This document shows, one piece after another, positions 1 to 8,652 of a stretch of DNA of 13,420 nt; position 1 is the first letter of the stretch; every line of letters starts with the position of its first letter. The translations under genes were made by a program, and so were the position numbers. Under the pieces are notes generated by a model, which was not told where the DNA came from, ran no database searches, and worked only from the letters and a program-made list of their open reading frames with translations. This DNA is from Planctomycetota bacterium (GTDB taxonomy: Bacteria; Planctomycetota; Planctomycetia; Pirellulales; Pirellulaceae), in contig JAJSAJ010000236.1 of assembly GCA_024274855.1 (NCBI GenBank), forward strand, positions 1 through 13,420, in the 5' to 3' direction.

Positions 1-104
1 CCTACTGGCTGTGGCGTCTTAACAGACGTTGTACGATTGCACCAGGCAGACTTGCTTTGCATTCAATGTGCCGACGTAACGAGACCGAGCTGCCAGCCCG
101 AACC

Positions 105-110
105 AAGGAG
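105..110 (+). promoter_or_regulatory. Ribosome binding site of the giant secreted protein gene
   Basis: AAGGAG lies 10 nt before the ATG at 121. It decides the start. The frame is open further upstream to 37, but only the ATG at 121 has this site, and it is followed directly by a lysine-arginine plus hydrophobic signal peptide. Confidence 0.6.
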
Positions 111-120
111 AACGGCTCCC

Positions 121-1134
121 ATGAAGCGTGTCATACTTATTACAACATCTTTGTTGATTTTTCCAGCGTGGCCGACCCTGGCGGGCGAGATTGGATACAT
201 CGAAGACTTTGCTCTGGCGAAAGACCGGGATGTGGCACTGAAACAGCTGATCCCCGGAACAGAAGATTACTATTATTACTACTGTCTTCACTGCCTGAAT
301 ACGGAACAGTTCAATCGCGCGGATCAATTGCTGCGTTCGTACATCAAGCATCACGGCTACACACCCCGGGTACGGGAAATTGAGGTCCGGCAAGCCTTGT
401 TGGCCTATTCAGCCTCACCACAACACACGGTTGAGTATCTTGTTCGAACACTCAAATTGCGTTTCAACCACCAGCGAGAAACGGTTGGCGCTCGACCCGA
501 TTTACCAACCACTTTGAATCAGGACCTAATTTCGCGCAAGCACTTCATGCAGGATGCGTTTGCCCGCTGGAAGAACCTGGACGGTTTCGAAGATCATGCG
601 ATTCCGTGGTTGGCCGGCACTTCGTTGCCACCCGAACGTCGTCGCTATTTGCTCCAGCGTCTCCAGCGCCCCGATTATCCAAACCTGGTACAGCTGGTAT
701 TGGATGACTTGACCTTCAAGGGAAGCCGCGGATTCGGGTCGTTACCGATCCACCACAAGCTGCTTGTGGACCAGTTAGACAAATGCGTGGAACTGAAGCC
801 GGATCTTCTGAACCAGGTCCAATTCGTCAACATCTACCTTTCGAAACTCAAACCGGGTAACGACGTTGACTGGCAGAGTGATCCGATCCAGAAACGGAAG
901 CATCTCGAGCGGCTTTGGACGTTTGTTAAACGTCTGGCACCAACGCACAATTCGCTGAAAGCTCACGTCCTGTATCATCGCTTGGTCTTGGACCGATCGC
1001 TAGGCATTTACGACAAGACTCGCTTCATGGCCTACATTCAATTGCCCCGCATGGCCCCGTACGCGAACCCAACGTACGTTGCCGATGCGACTCGACGACG
1101 CGCCGCAATTAACCTGGGTGCCGATTTTCGCTAG
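121..1134 (+). CDS. N-terminal fragment of the giant secreted protein (residues 1-337)
   Basis: This holds the signal peptide, with likely cleavage after Ala21, and then a mostly helical region. The segment at residues 48-60 (ED, five Tyr, CLHCLN) is followed by helix-rich pairs that look like tetratricopeptide-type or solenoid repeats. I see no catalytic motif. The fragment ends at a TAG directly after a GADFR segment, and the frame continues with VTLFPAIGND. It is not expected to be a complete protein on its own. The start is fixed by the AAGGAG site and the signal peptide. Confidence 0.65.
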   Translation: MKRVILITTSLLIFPAWPTLAGEIGYIEDFALAKDRDVALKQLIPGTEDYYYYYCLHCLNTEQFNRADQLLRSYIKHHGYTPRVREIEVRQALLAYSASPQHTVEYLVRTLKLRFNHQRETVGARPDLPTTLNQDLISRKHFMQDAFARWKNLDGFEDHAIPWLAGTSLPPERRRYLLQRLQRPDYPNLVQLVLDDLTFKGSRGFGSLPIHHKLLVDQLDKCVELKPDLLNQVQFVNIYLSKLKPGNDVDWQSDPIQKRKHLERLWTFVKRLAPTHNSLKAHVLYHRLVLDRSLGIYDKTRFMAYIQLPRMAPYANPTYVADATRRRAAINLGADFR

Positions 1135-1572
1135 GTGACCCTATTCCCGGCCATCGGCAATGATGAACCTGTCGTGCGCAGCTATTTGCAGCACTTTTTC
1201 CTGACAGAGATGACTCGCAAACCCTACGAACCCTATCTTAGCGATGTCTACTTGAAACACATTTTTGCCGAAACAAAGATCGTCCATTCCTTGGGAGATC
1301 CCGAGCAATGGTCAACCATGCTTCCTCCGGAAAAATTCCAAGCACTCAAACAGCGAGTCGACCTGGATTTCGCATTTTCGAACAAACAGTCTTTCACTGC
1401 AAACGAACCGGTGCGACTCGACCTGTTTGTCAAAAACGTGCCGACCTTGATCGTCAAAGTGTTCCAGATCAATACGTTCAACTATTATCAGCAAAACAAC
1501 CATGAAGTTGACACGGATATCAATTTGGACGGTTTGGTCGCCAACCAGGAGAATACGGAACGCTACGAGTAA
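1135..1572 (+). CDS. Second fragment of the giant protein (residues 339-483)
   Basis: The open frame lies between the TAG at 1132 and the TAA at 1570. The GTG at 1135 follows the stop directly and has no ribosome binding site, so independent translation is unlikely. Residues around 421-460 (ANEPVRLDLFVKNVPTL, then VFQINTFNYY) look like the first strands of a macroglobulin-type beta sandwich. The fragment stops in the middle of this domain, after ERYE. Confidence 0.5.
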   Translation: MTLFPAIGNDEPVVRSYLQHFFLTEMTRKPYEPYLSDVYLKHIFAETKIVHSLGDPEQWSTMLPPEKFQALKQRVDLDFAFSNKQSFTANEPVRLDLFVKNVPTLIVKVFQINTFNYYQQNNHEVDTDINLDGLVANQENTERYE

Positions 1573-1578
1573 CCACCG

Positions 1579-3735
1579 TTGCGACGAATGGTTCGCCATT
1601 TCGAGTTTCCCGAACTCTCACGGCCGGGCGTCTATGTCATTGACTTCATTGGAAATGGCAAGAGCAGCCGAGCAGTCATTCAGAAGGGCCGGTTGCATTA
1701 CCTGGTTCGCAACAGCATCGCCGGCCACATTTTCACGATCCTGGACGAACAGAATAAAAAGTTGACCGATGCCAGCTTGTGGATGGCCGGCCACCAATAC
1801 AAGGCAGACAACGAAGGGGCTATCACCGTGCCCTACAGCACGCGCCCCGGAACCCAGGCGATTCTGTTGACCCACGCCGGATGTTCCACTTTAGAGTCTT
1901 TTGATCATCGTGCGGAAGTTTACCAGCTGGTCGCGGGCATCTACGTGGATCGCGAATCGCTGCTGGCTCGTAAGCGGGCACGTGTCGTGATCCGGCCCGC
2001 TCTGCTGCTCGACGGCACTCCGGTCCCCCTCTCGATCCTCGAGGATGTCCAGCTGGTCATCACGTCATTCGATCATGAAAATGTCGCCACAACAAAAAAA
2101 GTGCCAGGCTTCGAGCTATACGACAACCGTGAAGCAATTTTCGAGTTTCAAGTCCCGCAACGACTTCAACGGATTCAGTTCAGCCTGAAAGCAAAAGTCA
2201 AGGTCCTCAGCGAGAACAAGAAACGTGAATTGAGTGTCAATCAGACGTTTGCGCTGAATAAGATCGATCAGACAGACAAGATCGAAAGCGCCCATCTCAT
2301 GCGAATCGGCACGGACTATGTTCTTGAATTGGTCGGGAAGACCGGCGAACCGCAAGTGGATCGTCCGGTCCGCATGACGATCAAACACCTCGACTTTCGG
2401 CGACCGACTGAAGTGATGCTGCGGACCGACAACTCGGGGCATATCAATCTTGGAGCGCTTGCGGACGTACAACAGCTGAAGGCAGTTGGTCCCGAAGGCG
2501 TTTCCCACGACTGGACGCTGTTACAGGACCGGCATTCCTATAATGCAACGCTGCACGGTGCGGAAGGCCAACCGCTCGAAGTCCCCTACATGGGCACTGA
2601 TTCGAAACTAGCGCGAGGGCAATTCTCACTGCTGGAAGTGCGTGGAGGGCAGTTTGTCGCCGATCACTTTGATGCGTTGCAGCTGAAAAACGGCCTGCTG
2701 ACAATAAGTGGTCTGGCGGGCGGCGATTATGACCTGCTGATGAGCAGAACGGCGACCCGGATTCAAATCAAAATTACCGCCGGATCGGTGCACGAAGGCT
2801 ATGCATTGGGGAAATACCGCCAGCTAGAGGTCCGCGATGTGAATCCGTTGCAAATCACAAAAATCACAACGGACAACGAACACGTTCAGATCCAATTGGC
2901 CAACTCCGGCCCATCAACACGTCTTCACGTGTTCGCCACACGCTACGAGCCGGCCTATCCGGCTTACGAGTATCTAAGCCGAGTGCGCGATGAAGAACCG
3001 AATGCATTTCTGTTTCTGCCTGGCGAGTCTCGATATGTGGCCGGCCGCAATATCGGTGACGAGTATCGATATATCATTGATCGAAAATACGCAACGCGTC
3101 TGCCGGGAAACATGCTGCAGCGTCCCAGCTTGCTCTTGAATCCCTGGTCTTTGCGAAAAACAGAAACCACCCGCCAACAGGCGGGAAAGGGCAGTGCCTA
3201 CGGGGGTGTTGGCGCGAGGAACCGGAGCGCGGCGAAGAAGCGACCGGCGAAATCAAGAGCCCCACAGCAGGGCGGCGACTTCGCAAATCTCGATTTCCTG
3301 ACCAACGGGACCGCACTGCTGCTGAACCTGACGCCCGACAAGAACGGACTGGTTGAGATCGCTCGAAAAGAACTCGGCCCCCATCAGCGACTATGGATCA
3401 TTGCGGTAGATAGCGATGACACCATTTGCCGAGGACTTTCCTTGGCCAAACCGCCTCGCAAGTTCTCCGATCTGCGTTTGACTGCCGGCCTGGACCCGAC
3501 CAAGCACTTTACACAACAGAAACAGATCGATATTGTGCGGTCGAACCCCCCGTTCCAGTTGGCTGATATCACAACGGCTCGCATTGAAACGTACGACAGC
3601 CTGTCCAAGATCTATTCACTACTGGCCACACTCGCAAATAATCCCACGCTGACCGAGTTTGCCTGTGTCGTGGACTGGGCCAAGCTGACTGCCGAACAGA
3701 AGCGAATCAAGTACTCGAAGTACGCATGTCACTAG
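1579..3735 (+). CDS. Third fragment of the giant protein (residues about 485-1204)
   Basis: The frame is open from 1573. A TTG at 1579 and an ATG at 1588 are the nearest possible starts, and neither has a convincing ribosome binding site. The segment FPELSRPGVYVIDFIG near residues 493-509 is typical of an MG2-like beta-sandwich, and more beta-rich, weakly repetitive domains follow to about residue 1010. A basic, low-complexity Gly/Ala/Lys/Arg linker covers about residues 1014-1055. Beyond it the sequence becomes helical again. The fragment ends in KYACH followed by TAG, and the next in-frame residues are LNYFLYRKDP, so the stop cuts a well-folded-looking segment. Confidence 0.55.
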   Translation: MRRMVRHFEFPELSRPGVYVIDFIGNGKSSRAVIQKGRLHYLVRNSIAGHIFTILDEQNKKLTDASLWMAGHQYKADNEGAITVPYSTRPGTQAILLTHAGCSTLESFDHRAEVYQLVAGIYVDRESLLARKRARVVIRPALLLDGTPVPLSILEDVQLVITSFDHENVATTKKVPGFELYDNREAIFEFQVPQRLQRIQFSLKAKVKVLSENKKRELSVNQTFALNKIDQTDKIESAHLMRIGTDYVLELVGKTGEPQVDRPVRMTIKHLDFRRPTEVMLRTDNSGHINLGALADVQQLKAVGPEGVSHDWTLLQDRHSYNATLHGAEGQPLEVPYMGTDSKLARGQFSLLEVRGGQFVADHFDALQLKNGLLTISGLAGGDYDLLMSRTATRIQIKITAGSVHEGYALGKYRQLEVRDVNPLQITKITTDNEHVQIQLANSGPSTRLHVFATRYEPAYPAYEYLSRVRDEEPNAFLFLPGESRYVAGRNIGDEYRYIIDRKYATRLPGNMLQRPSLLLNPWSLRKTETTRQQAGKGSAYGGVGARNRSAAKKRPAKSRAPQQGGDFANLDFLTNGTALLLNLTPDKNGLVEIARKELGPHQRLWIIAVDSDDTICRGLSLAKPPRKFSDLRLTAGLDPTKHFTQQKQIDIVRSNPPFQLADITTARIETYDSLSKIYSLLATLANNPTLTEFACVVDWAKLTAEQKRIKYSKYACH

Positions 3736-3795
3736 CTAAACTACTTTCTTTACCGCAAAGACCCAGCATTCTTTGAACAGACCATTCTCCCCTAT

Positions 3796-6405
3796 TTGAA
3801 GAACAAGAAAGACAAGACGTTCCTGGATCATTGGCTGCTCGGCGATCAACTCACTTCGTTCCTCGATCCTTGGAAATACGAACAACTGAATGTCGTTGAA
3901 CGCATCCTGCTGGCACAGAGAATCACCGGGGAACAGGCTTGGACCGTTCAGCATATCACAGACAGTTTGAATCTGATTCCACCCGATACGAATCGTTTCA
4001 ACTTCCTGTTCGAAACGGCTCTGAAAGGAACCTCACTCGACACGCAGGATGTCCTCAAACTCCGCGCCGCACTGGACGACATCAGCGATTTGGCCGAAAA
4101 AGAGGAAGCCGACGCGCCGAGTCCCGCAGCGTCACCAATGCCACCCCTGTCACGCGAGCGATCTGCGTCGAAGAAGGCTATGGGAAAGGACCGGGATGCA
4201 AATGGGGTGGCCGAGACCCTTAAGGGCGGGGAGGAAAAACAGTTAAGGGCTCTTAATGCACTCGGCCTGAATTCAAAACGAAAGTCCGCCAAGAAGGATA
4301 TGGCGAGGCGGGCAACGGTCATGCAGCTCTACATGAAGCTGGATAAGACCCAGGAGTGGGCCGAGAACAATTACTATCACGTTCCGATCGAAACACAAAA
4401 TGCCGACCTGATTCGCGTGAATGCTTTTTGGCGCGATCTGGCCCAGCATGACTCGACAAAACCGTTCTACTCGGTTCATTTCGCGGAAGCCTCGCACAGC
4501 TTCCCGGAAATCATGTTCGCCCTGGCGAGCCTCGATCTGCCCATGCACGCAAGTGAACACAAGACAACGTTCGACGTAAAACAGATGACACTGGTTCCCG
4601 GCAGCCCCATGATCGTCTTCCACGAAGAAATCAAAAAGGCCAAGCCGACCACCGAAGCTACGCCGATACTCGTCAGCCAAAACTTCTTTCGACACGGAGA
4701 TCGCTATCGGTACGTCGGCAATCAGCGAATGGACAAGTACGTGACGGACGAGTTCCTGGTACAAGTCGTTTACGGCTGCCAGGTAGTCATGACGAATCCG
4801 ACGTCATCGCCGCAAAAACTGGATCTGCTGCTCCAAGTGCCTCAAGGCGCCATTCCAGTTCTGAAAAGTCATGTCACGCGAAGTGTCCACATCGACCTTC
4901 AACCATTTCATACACAGACGCTCGAATACTACTTCTACTTCCCCTATGAAGGCCAGTTCCAACACTACCCGGTCCATGTGGCGAGAAACGCAACATTGCT
5001 GGCGTTTGCCAAACCTGTCGTTCTATCCGCCGTTAAGCAACTGTCCAAAGTCGATAAGGAGTCATGGGACTATGTTTCCCAGTTCGGATCGGACGAAGCA
5101 GTTCTCACATTCCTTGCCAAGCAGAATCTGCAACGCATCAAACTCGACCGTATCGCGTTCCGGATGCAAGACAAGGAGATGTTCCTGAAAGTCATCAACC
5201 TGCTGAGCAAGCGGCATGCCTATAATCACGTCCTCTGGTCGTATGGACTTCGGCACAATGTGCCAACTGCGATCGGACAGTATCTGCAACATGATAAAAT
5301 CTTCGTACAGCGATGCGGCGCCGAGTTGATCAGCCCACTGCTGGTCATCGATCCCGTCGCTCGCAAAACGTACCAACACCTCGACTACCGCCCACTGGTC
5401 AACGCCAGGGCTCATAAACTGGGCCGAAATCGCCAGATCGTTAACCAACGACTGCTGAAGCAGTATCAGAACCTGCTGAAGATACTCAGTTACCAACGGC
5501 AATTGACAGACGACCAGCGCATGGCAGTGATCTATTACCTGCTGGTACAGGACCGTGTCGAGCAAGCACGCAGCTTTTTCCAGACGGTTGATCCCCAGAA
5601 ACTTGACACCCGTCTGCAATACGATTATTTCGCGGCTTACCTTGATTTCTACACCGACGATCCCAAGGTGGCAGGCCCGATTACCCAACGATACGCGGAC
5701 TATCCAGTCGATCGATGGAGGGTTGCTTTCCAGGCGATTGCGAGCCAACTGAAAGAACTTCAAGGCGAAGCGAATGTTGTTGTCGACCCGAAGGATCGAC
5801 AACAAACACAGACCGGGCTGGCTGCCGCCTCGCCGACTTTCGATTTTTCCGTCGATCCGTCGGGCGTCGCGATCGACTATCAGAACCTCGATCACATCCG
5901 CGTCAACTATTACTTGATGGACATCGAACTGTTGTTCAGTCGCAATCCGTTCGTCCAACAGTATTCAGGCCAATTCTCGTCTATCCAGCCGAACGAATCG
6001 GTTGTCGTCCAACTGCCAAAGTCGAAACACACATTAACATTCGAGCTACCTGAGAACCTCCGAAACCGGAACGTGTTGATAGAAATCAAAGGTGCCGGAC
6101 AGACTCGGTCGAAAGCCTATTATGCGAACAGCCTGTCAGTCCAACTGATGGAAACATACGGCCAGCTACGCGTCGGAAACAAGTCGACCGGGCGATCGAT
6201 CAGCAAGGTCTACATCAAGGTTTACGCTCGCATGAAAGACGGGAGTATTCGCTTCTACAAGGACGGTTACACCGATCTTCGAGGCCGATTCGACTACACA
6301 TCGCTGAATACCAATGAACTGGACTCGGTTAAGAAGTTCGCCATCCTTATCTGCAGTGACAAGAATGGCTCCGCCGTTCGAGAAGCTGATCCGCCCAAAC
6401 GCTAG
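3796..6405 (+). CDS. C-terminal fragment of the giant protein (residues about 1206-2094)
   Basis: The frame is open from 3736 after the TAG at 3733. The TTG at 3796 is only a formal start and has no ribosome binding site. The fragment has helical segments, an Ala/Pro/Ser/Lys-rich linker near residues 1331-1380, and a long mixed region that includes an HVPIETQNADLIRVNAFWRD segment. It ends in a beta-rich domain with VKVYARMKDGSIRFYKDGY and YTDLRGRFDY, which resembles a carboxypeptidase-regulatory or macroglobulin-like fold. I do not recognise an enzyme active site. The true terminator is TAG at 6403-6405. Confidence 0.55.
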   Translation: MKNKKDKTFLDHWLLGDQLTSFLDPWKYEQLNVVERILLAQRITGEQAWTVQHITDSLNLIPPDTNRFNFLFETALKGTSLDTQDVLKLRAALDDISDLAEKEEADAPSPAASPMPPLSRERSASKKAMGKDRDANGVAETLKGGEEKQLRALNALGLNSKRKSAKKDMARRATVMQLYMKLDKTQEWAENNYYHVPIETQNADLIRVNAFWRDLAQHDSTKPFYSVHFAEASHSFPEIMFALASLDLPMHASEHKTTFDVKQMTLVPGSPMIVFHEEIKKAKPTTEATPILVSQNFFRHGDRYRYVGNQRMDKYVTDEFLVQVVYGCQVVMTNPTSSPQKLDLLLQVPQGAIPVLKSHVTRSVHIDLQPFHTQTLEYYFYFPYEGQFQHYPVHVARNATLLAFAKPVVLSAVKQLSKVDKESWDYVSQFGSDEAVLTFLAKQNLQRIKLDRIAFRMQDKEMFLKVINLLSKRHAYNHVLWSYGLRHNVPTAIGQYLQHDKIFVQRCGAELISPLLVIDPVARKTYQHLDYRPLVNARAHKLGRNRQIVNQRLLKQYQNLLKILSYQRQLTDDQRMAVIYYLLVQDRVEQARSFFQTVDPQKLDTRLQYDYFAAYLDFYTDDPKVAGPITQRYADYPVDRWRVAFQAIASQLKELQGEANVVVDPKDRQQTQTGLAAASPTFDFSVDPSGVAIDYQNLDHIRVNYYLMDIELLFSRNPFVQQYSGQFSSIQPNESVVVQLPKSKHTLTFELPENLRNRNVLIEIKGAGQTRSKAYYANSLSVQLMETYGQLRVGNKSTGRSISKVYIKVYARMKDGSIRFYKDGYTDLRGRFDYTSLNTNELDSVKKFAILICSDKNGSAVREADPPKR

Positions 6406-6426
6406 AGTAAGGATGCCGTTGGATTC

Positions 6427-7560
6427 ATGAACGAACCTTTTCTGGAAGAACGGTTGGTGCAGCGAAAAGAGGAGGGCGCTCTTCGCGCACTGCTCGATTC
6501 TCGAGAACTGATCGACTTTTCTTCTAATGACTACCTCGGTTTCGCCCGTTCTCCTGTTCTGCGGCGGATGGTCCGCGCGACGACCGAGCGTCATTCACGT
6601 TTGTCGCTCGGATCGACAGGGTCGCGTTTGATCGCAGGGCACTCACGGTTGTGCGAGGCACTTGAGGGGGAAATTGCGGCATTTCATCGAACGGAATCAA
6701 GTCTGATATTCAATTCCGGATACGATGCCAATATCGGGCTGTTTTCATCCGTGCCGCAACGAGGTGACACGGTCCTTTACGATCAACTGGCACACGCGTC
6801 AATCCGCGACGGAATCCGGCTTGGCCTTGCCAGATCATTTTACTTTCGACACAATGACGTCGCCCACCTCGAAGAACGCTTGAAGCGAGCGGTGGGCAAT
6901 TGCTTTGTCGCCGTCGAATCGGTCTATTCCATGAACGGCGACCTTGCACCGTTACCCAAAATAGCCCAATTGGTCCACGAACATGGTGCCCACCTTATTG
7001 TTGATGAAGCACATGCCACGGGCGTTTTCGGGCCAGAGGGGCGTGGGTGCGTCGTCGAGGCGTCACTGGAAAACATGGTTTTTGCTCGTCTGCACACGTT
7101 CGGCAAAGCACTCGGGCTGCATGGAGCAGCCGTGGTTGGATCGCGGACGCTGAAGCACTATTTGATCAACTTTGCCCGATCTTTCATCTACACGACATTC
7201 CTGCCACCGCATAACCTGCTCGCGATCCAATGTGCCTACGGGCAACTTGCTGATTCGCGAGATCTGATCAGGCAGCTGCACCAGAAAATTCAACTCTTTC
7301 GTCGGCTGGCGCGACATGCATTTCCGTGCCAATTGCTGGACAGCGTCAGTGCCATCCAAGGCGTCGTGGTTCCGGGTAATCAAGAAGTCCATTCACTGGC
7401 CACTCGGATGCAATCCAACGGCTTCGATCTTCGGGCGATCCGCCACCCAACGGTTCCGGCAGGGACCGAGCGGCTTCGCATCTGCCTGCACGCATTCAAT
7501 TCCGACGAAGAGATCACAAGACTTGTTGAGGCAATATCAGCGGACCTCGAGTTACTGTAG
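6427..7560 (+). CDS. bioF: 8-amino-7-oxononanoate synthase
   Basis: BioF is a PLP enzyme of the alpha-oxoamine synthase family. It condenses pimeloyl thioester with L-alanine to give 8-amino-7-oxononanoate, the first step of biotin ring assembly in the cytoplasm. The 377 residues match the usual length. Visible motifs are FSSNDYLG (31-38), the GSTGSRLI(A)GH substrate loop (62-72), VDEAHATG (192-199, Asp193 for the PLP ring nitrogen) and HTFGKALG with Lys227 as the PLP lysine. The ATG at 6427 is preceded by TAAGGA at 6408-6413, spaced 13 nt, which is rather long. An ATG at 6413 is in another frame. The gene starts 21 bp after the giant gene and could share its transcript. It looks intact. The next biotin gene is separated by a repeat-filled gap of 358 bp, unusual inside a biotin cluster. 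Confidence 0.95.
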   Translation: MNEPFLEERLVQRKEEGALRALLDSRELIDFSSNDYLGFARSPVLRRMVRATTERHSRLSLGSTGSRLIAGHSRLCEALEGEIAAFHRTESSLIFNSGYDANIGLFSSVPQRGDTVLYDQLAHASIRDGIRLGLARSFYFRHNDVAHLEERLKRAVGNCFVAVESVYSMNGDLAPLPKIAQLVHEHGAHLIVDEAHATGVFGPEGRGCVVEASLENMVFARLHTFGKALGLHGAAVVGSRTLKHYLINFARSFIYTTFLPPHNLLAIQCAYGQLADSRDLIRQLHQKIQLFRRLARHAFPCQLLDSVSAIQGVVVPGNQEVHSLATRMQSNGFDLRAIRHPTVPAGTERLRICLHAFNSDEEITRLVEAISADLELL

Positions 7561-7561
7561 A

Positions 7562-7622
7562 CTAGGCTTTATCTCGGAACCCGGAGAAGCAGTGTTTCCG
7601 GGAGGGCGAAGCTCCTGCTGAG
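7562..7622 (+). repeat. Interspersed repeat, copy A
   Basis: Directly after the bioF stop. The first 48 nt (7562-7609) match 13373-13420 with five mismatches, and the last 30 nt are identical. The core contains CCCGGA (7580-7585) and TCCGGG (7597-7602), which can pair around an 11-nt loop, followed by GGGCGAAGCTCCTGCTGAGC. From memory, this type of sequence recurs in planctomycete genomes. It could also act as a weak terminator-like hairpin behind bioF, but it has no T-run. Confidence 0.7.
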
Positions 7623-7635
7623 CCTCTTATTCTGT

Positions 7636-7771
7636 GTAGCCGTTCACGCCGCTGGGGTCTGACGCAATTGTCGGCGGAGAAAGCGTTCATTTACGCAAAC
7701 GCATTTTGTCGCCGAAAATGGGTCTGACCCCTTGGAAGCGAACCGGCGGCCTACATTCGGTGAACGGTTAC
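7636..7771. repeat. Foldback (MITE or REP-like) element between bioF and bioD
   Basis: Terminal inverted repeats GTAGCCGTTCAC (7636-7647) and GTGAACGGTTAC (7760-7771) pair over 12 positions with one mismatch. Inside are GGGGTCTGAC (7654-7663), the near-perfect palindrome GGGTCTGACCCC (7720-7731) and a smaller pair TCGGCG (7671-7676) / CGCCGA (7710-7715). There is no coding capacity. GGGTCTGACCC-type palindromes are typical of REP-like elements mobilised by Y1 transposases (established for REP/RAYT systems; the assignment here is inference). Confidence 0.5.
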
Positions 7772-7918
7772 GATAAATCGGACGTGTGGGAAATCGGGGA
7801 AAACTCCGGTGCTAACGCGATGGCAGACGAAAACCCCGTGAATGACTACCCGTGTTGAGACAACGCCTAATCGAATCATTCCACCTTGAGTCAATGGCAC
7901 ATTGGCTTGGTAAACGCA

Positions 7919-8530
7919 ATGAAACATATTTTTGTTACAGGTAACGATACAGGAGTGGGCAAGACGGTCGTTTCAGCGATTCTGGTCCAGTCACTCGGAG
8001 CGGACTACTGGAAACCGGTGCAAGCTGGTGAACTGGAACGTACGGATATGGACCGAGTGAAATCGCTGGTATCGCGCGACGACGTTCGGTACTATCCCGA
8101 AGCATATCGCTTGTCCCAGCCAATGTCGCCTCACGCGGCAGCCGCACGGGACGGCGTCTCCATCGCGATTGATCAAATTCGGGTGCCGGCGGTGCCCGGC
8201 AGACTGATCATTGAAGGAGCTGGGGGGGTAATGGTACCACTGAATCACTCGGAACTGATGATCGACCTGATCGCTCGGTGTAACGCAGGTGTGGTTGTGG
8301 TCGTCAAACACTATCTCGGCAGCATCAACCACACGTTGCTCACGCTTGATGCCTTACAGCGCAGGAACTTGGATGTTCTGGGGATCATCTTCTGCGGTGG
8401 AAGCAATTCCGAAAGTGAAGCAGTGATTCTCGCCAAATCCGGCGCGCGGTCATTGGGTTCAATACCCTGGATGGACCCGCTAGACCCAACTCAAGTCAAA
8501 TGCAGTGGAGACAAGCTAGCTGGTCTTTGA
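7919..8530 (+). CDS. bioD: Dethiobiotin synthetase
   Basis: BioD is a cytoplasmic ATP-dependent carboxylase. It closes the ureido ring of 7,8-diaminononanoate with CO2 to give dethiobiotin. The 203 residues are slightly short for the family. The P-loop is GNDTGVGKT (8-16, the family's usual GTDTGVGKT with Asn for Thr). It is followed by WKPVQAGE (31-38, with Lys32), the substrate-loop motif SPHAAA (70-75) and EGAGGVMVPL (99-108), all standard for BioD. The ATG at 7919 was chosen because the P-loop then begins at residue 8, as in homologues. A TTG at 7886 would add 11 residues without homology. No clear Shine-Dalgarno sequence precedes it. It ends in TGA, 122 bp before bioA. Intact. Confidence 0.94.
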   Translation: MKHIFVTGNDTGVGKTVVSAILVQSLGADYWKPVQAGELERTDMDRVKSLVSRDDVRYYPEAYRLSQPMSPHAAAARDGVSIAIDQIRVPAVPGRLIIEGAGGVMVPLNHSELMIDLIARCNAGVVVVVKHYLGSINHTLLTLDALQRRNLDVLGIIFCGGSNSESEAVILAKSGARSLGSIPWMDPLDPTQVKCSGDKLAGL

Positions 8531-8640
8531 ATCGTATCGCTTGGTCGATAGGACGCGTCAAGACCGCCGTGGAAAACGTTCTTCTCTCCTCGATCTGACC
8601 GGCGAGCGTCGGCGGATCACGTCTCGGTAAGAACCACACG

Positions 8641-8647
8641 AAGGAGG
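8641..8647 (+). promoter_or_regulatory. Ribosome binding site of bioA
   Basis: AAGGAGG, with 5 nt to the GTG at 8653. It decides a GTG start. The ATG at 8649 is in a different frame. Confidence 0.7.
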
Positions 8648-8652
8648 CATGT

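Larger units (their letters stand above)
121..6405 (+). pseudogene. Giant secreted macroglobulin-like protein, reading frame interrupted by three in-frame stops
   Basis: One continuous frame of 2095 codons (2094 residues if read through) ends at TAG 6403-6405. It is broken by TAG at codon 338 (1132-1134), TAA at codon 484 (1570-1572) and TAG at codon 1205 (3733-3735). There is no frameshift, and protein-like sequence resumes directly after each stop. The first residues (MKR, a hydrophobic run of about 15, then TLA before Gly22) form a Sec signal peptide, so the product is exported. The N-terminal part is helical and repeat-like, with a striking five-tyrosine run at residues 50-54. Beta-rich segments from about residue 420 resemble macroglobulin (MG) domains. 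No CGEQ thioester motif is visible, so protease trapping of the alpha-2-macroglobulin type is not supported. The family is uncharacterised as far as I can tell. The stops sit where Gln (CAG), Gln (CAA) and Glu (GAG) would each be one substitution away. Either the gene is recently inactivated or the assembly carries base errors. bioF starts 21 bp downstream. Confidence 0.75.
7561..7918 (+). other. Intergenic region bioF-bioD
   Basis: A 358-bp gap holds the interspersed repeat (7562-7622) and the foldback element (7636-7771). In the remaining 147 bp before bioD I see no gene and no convincing promoter. TTGAGA at 7855-7860 has only a poor -10 partner. Confidence 0.6.

Noticed and set aside
15..28. 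CGTCT-TAAC-AGACG hairpin at the left edge as a terminator
   Set aside because: Only 5 bp, no T-run, and the upstream gene is not visible.
5062..5958. 298-residue frame on the - strand
   Set aside because: It is a shadow of the giant gene on the + strand, with no start signal and no recognisable domain.
7886..7918. Upstream TTG start of bioD
   Set aside because: It adds 11 residues before the P-loop that BioD homologues do not have. The ATG at 7919 puts the P-loop at residue 8.
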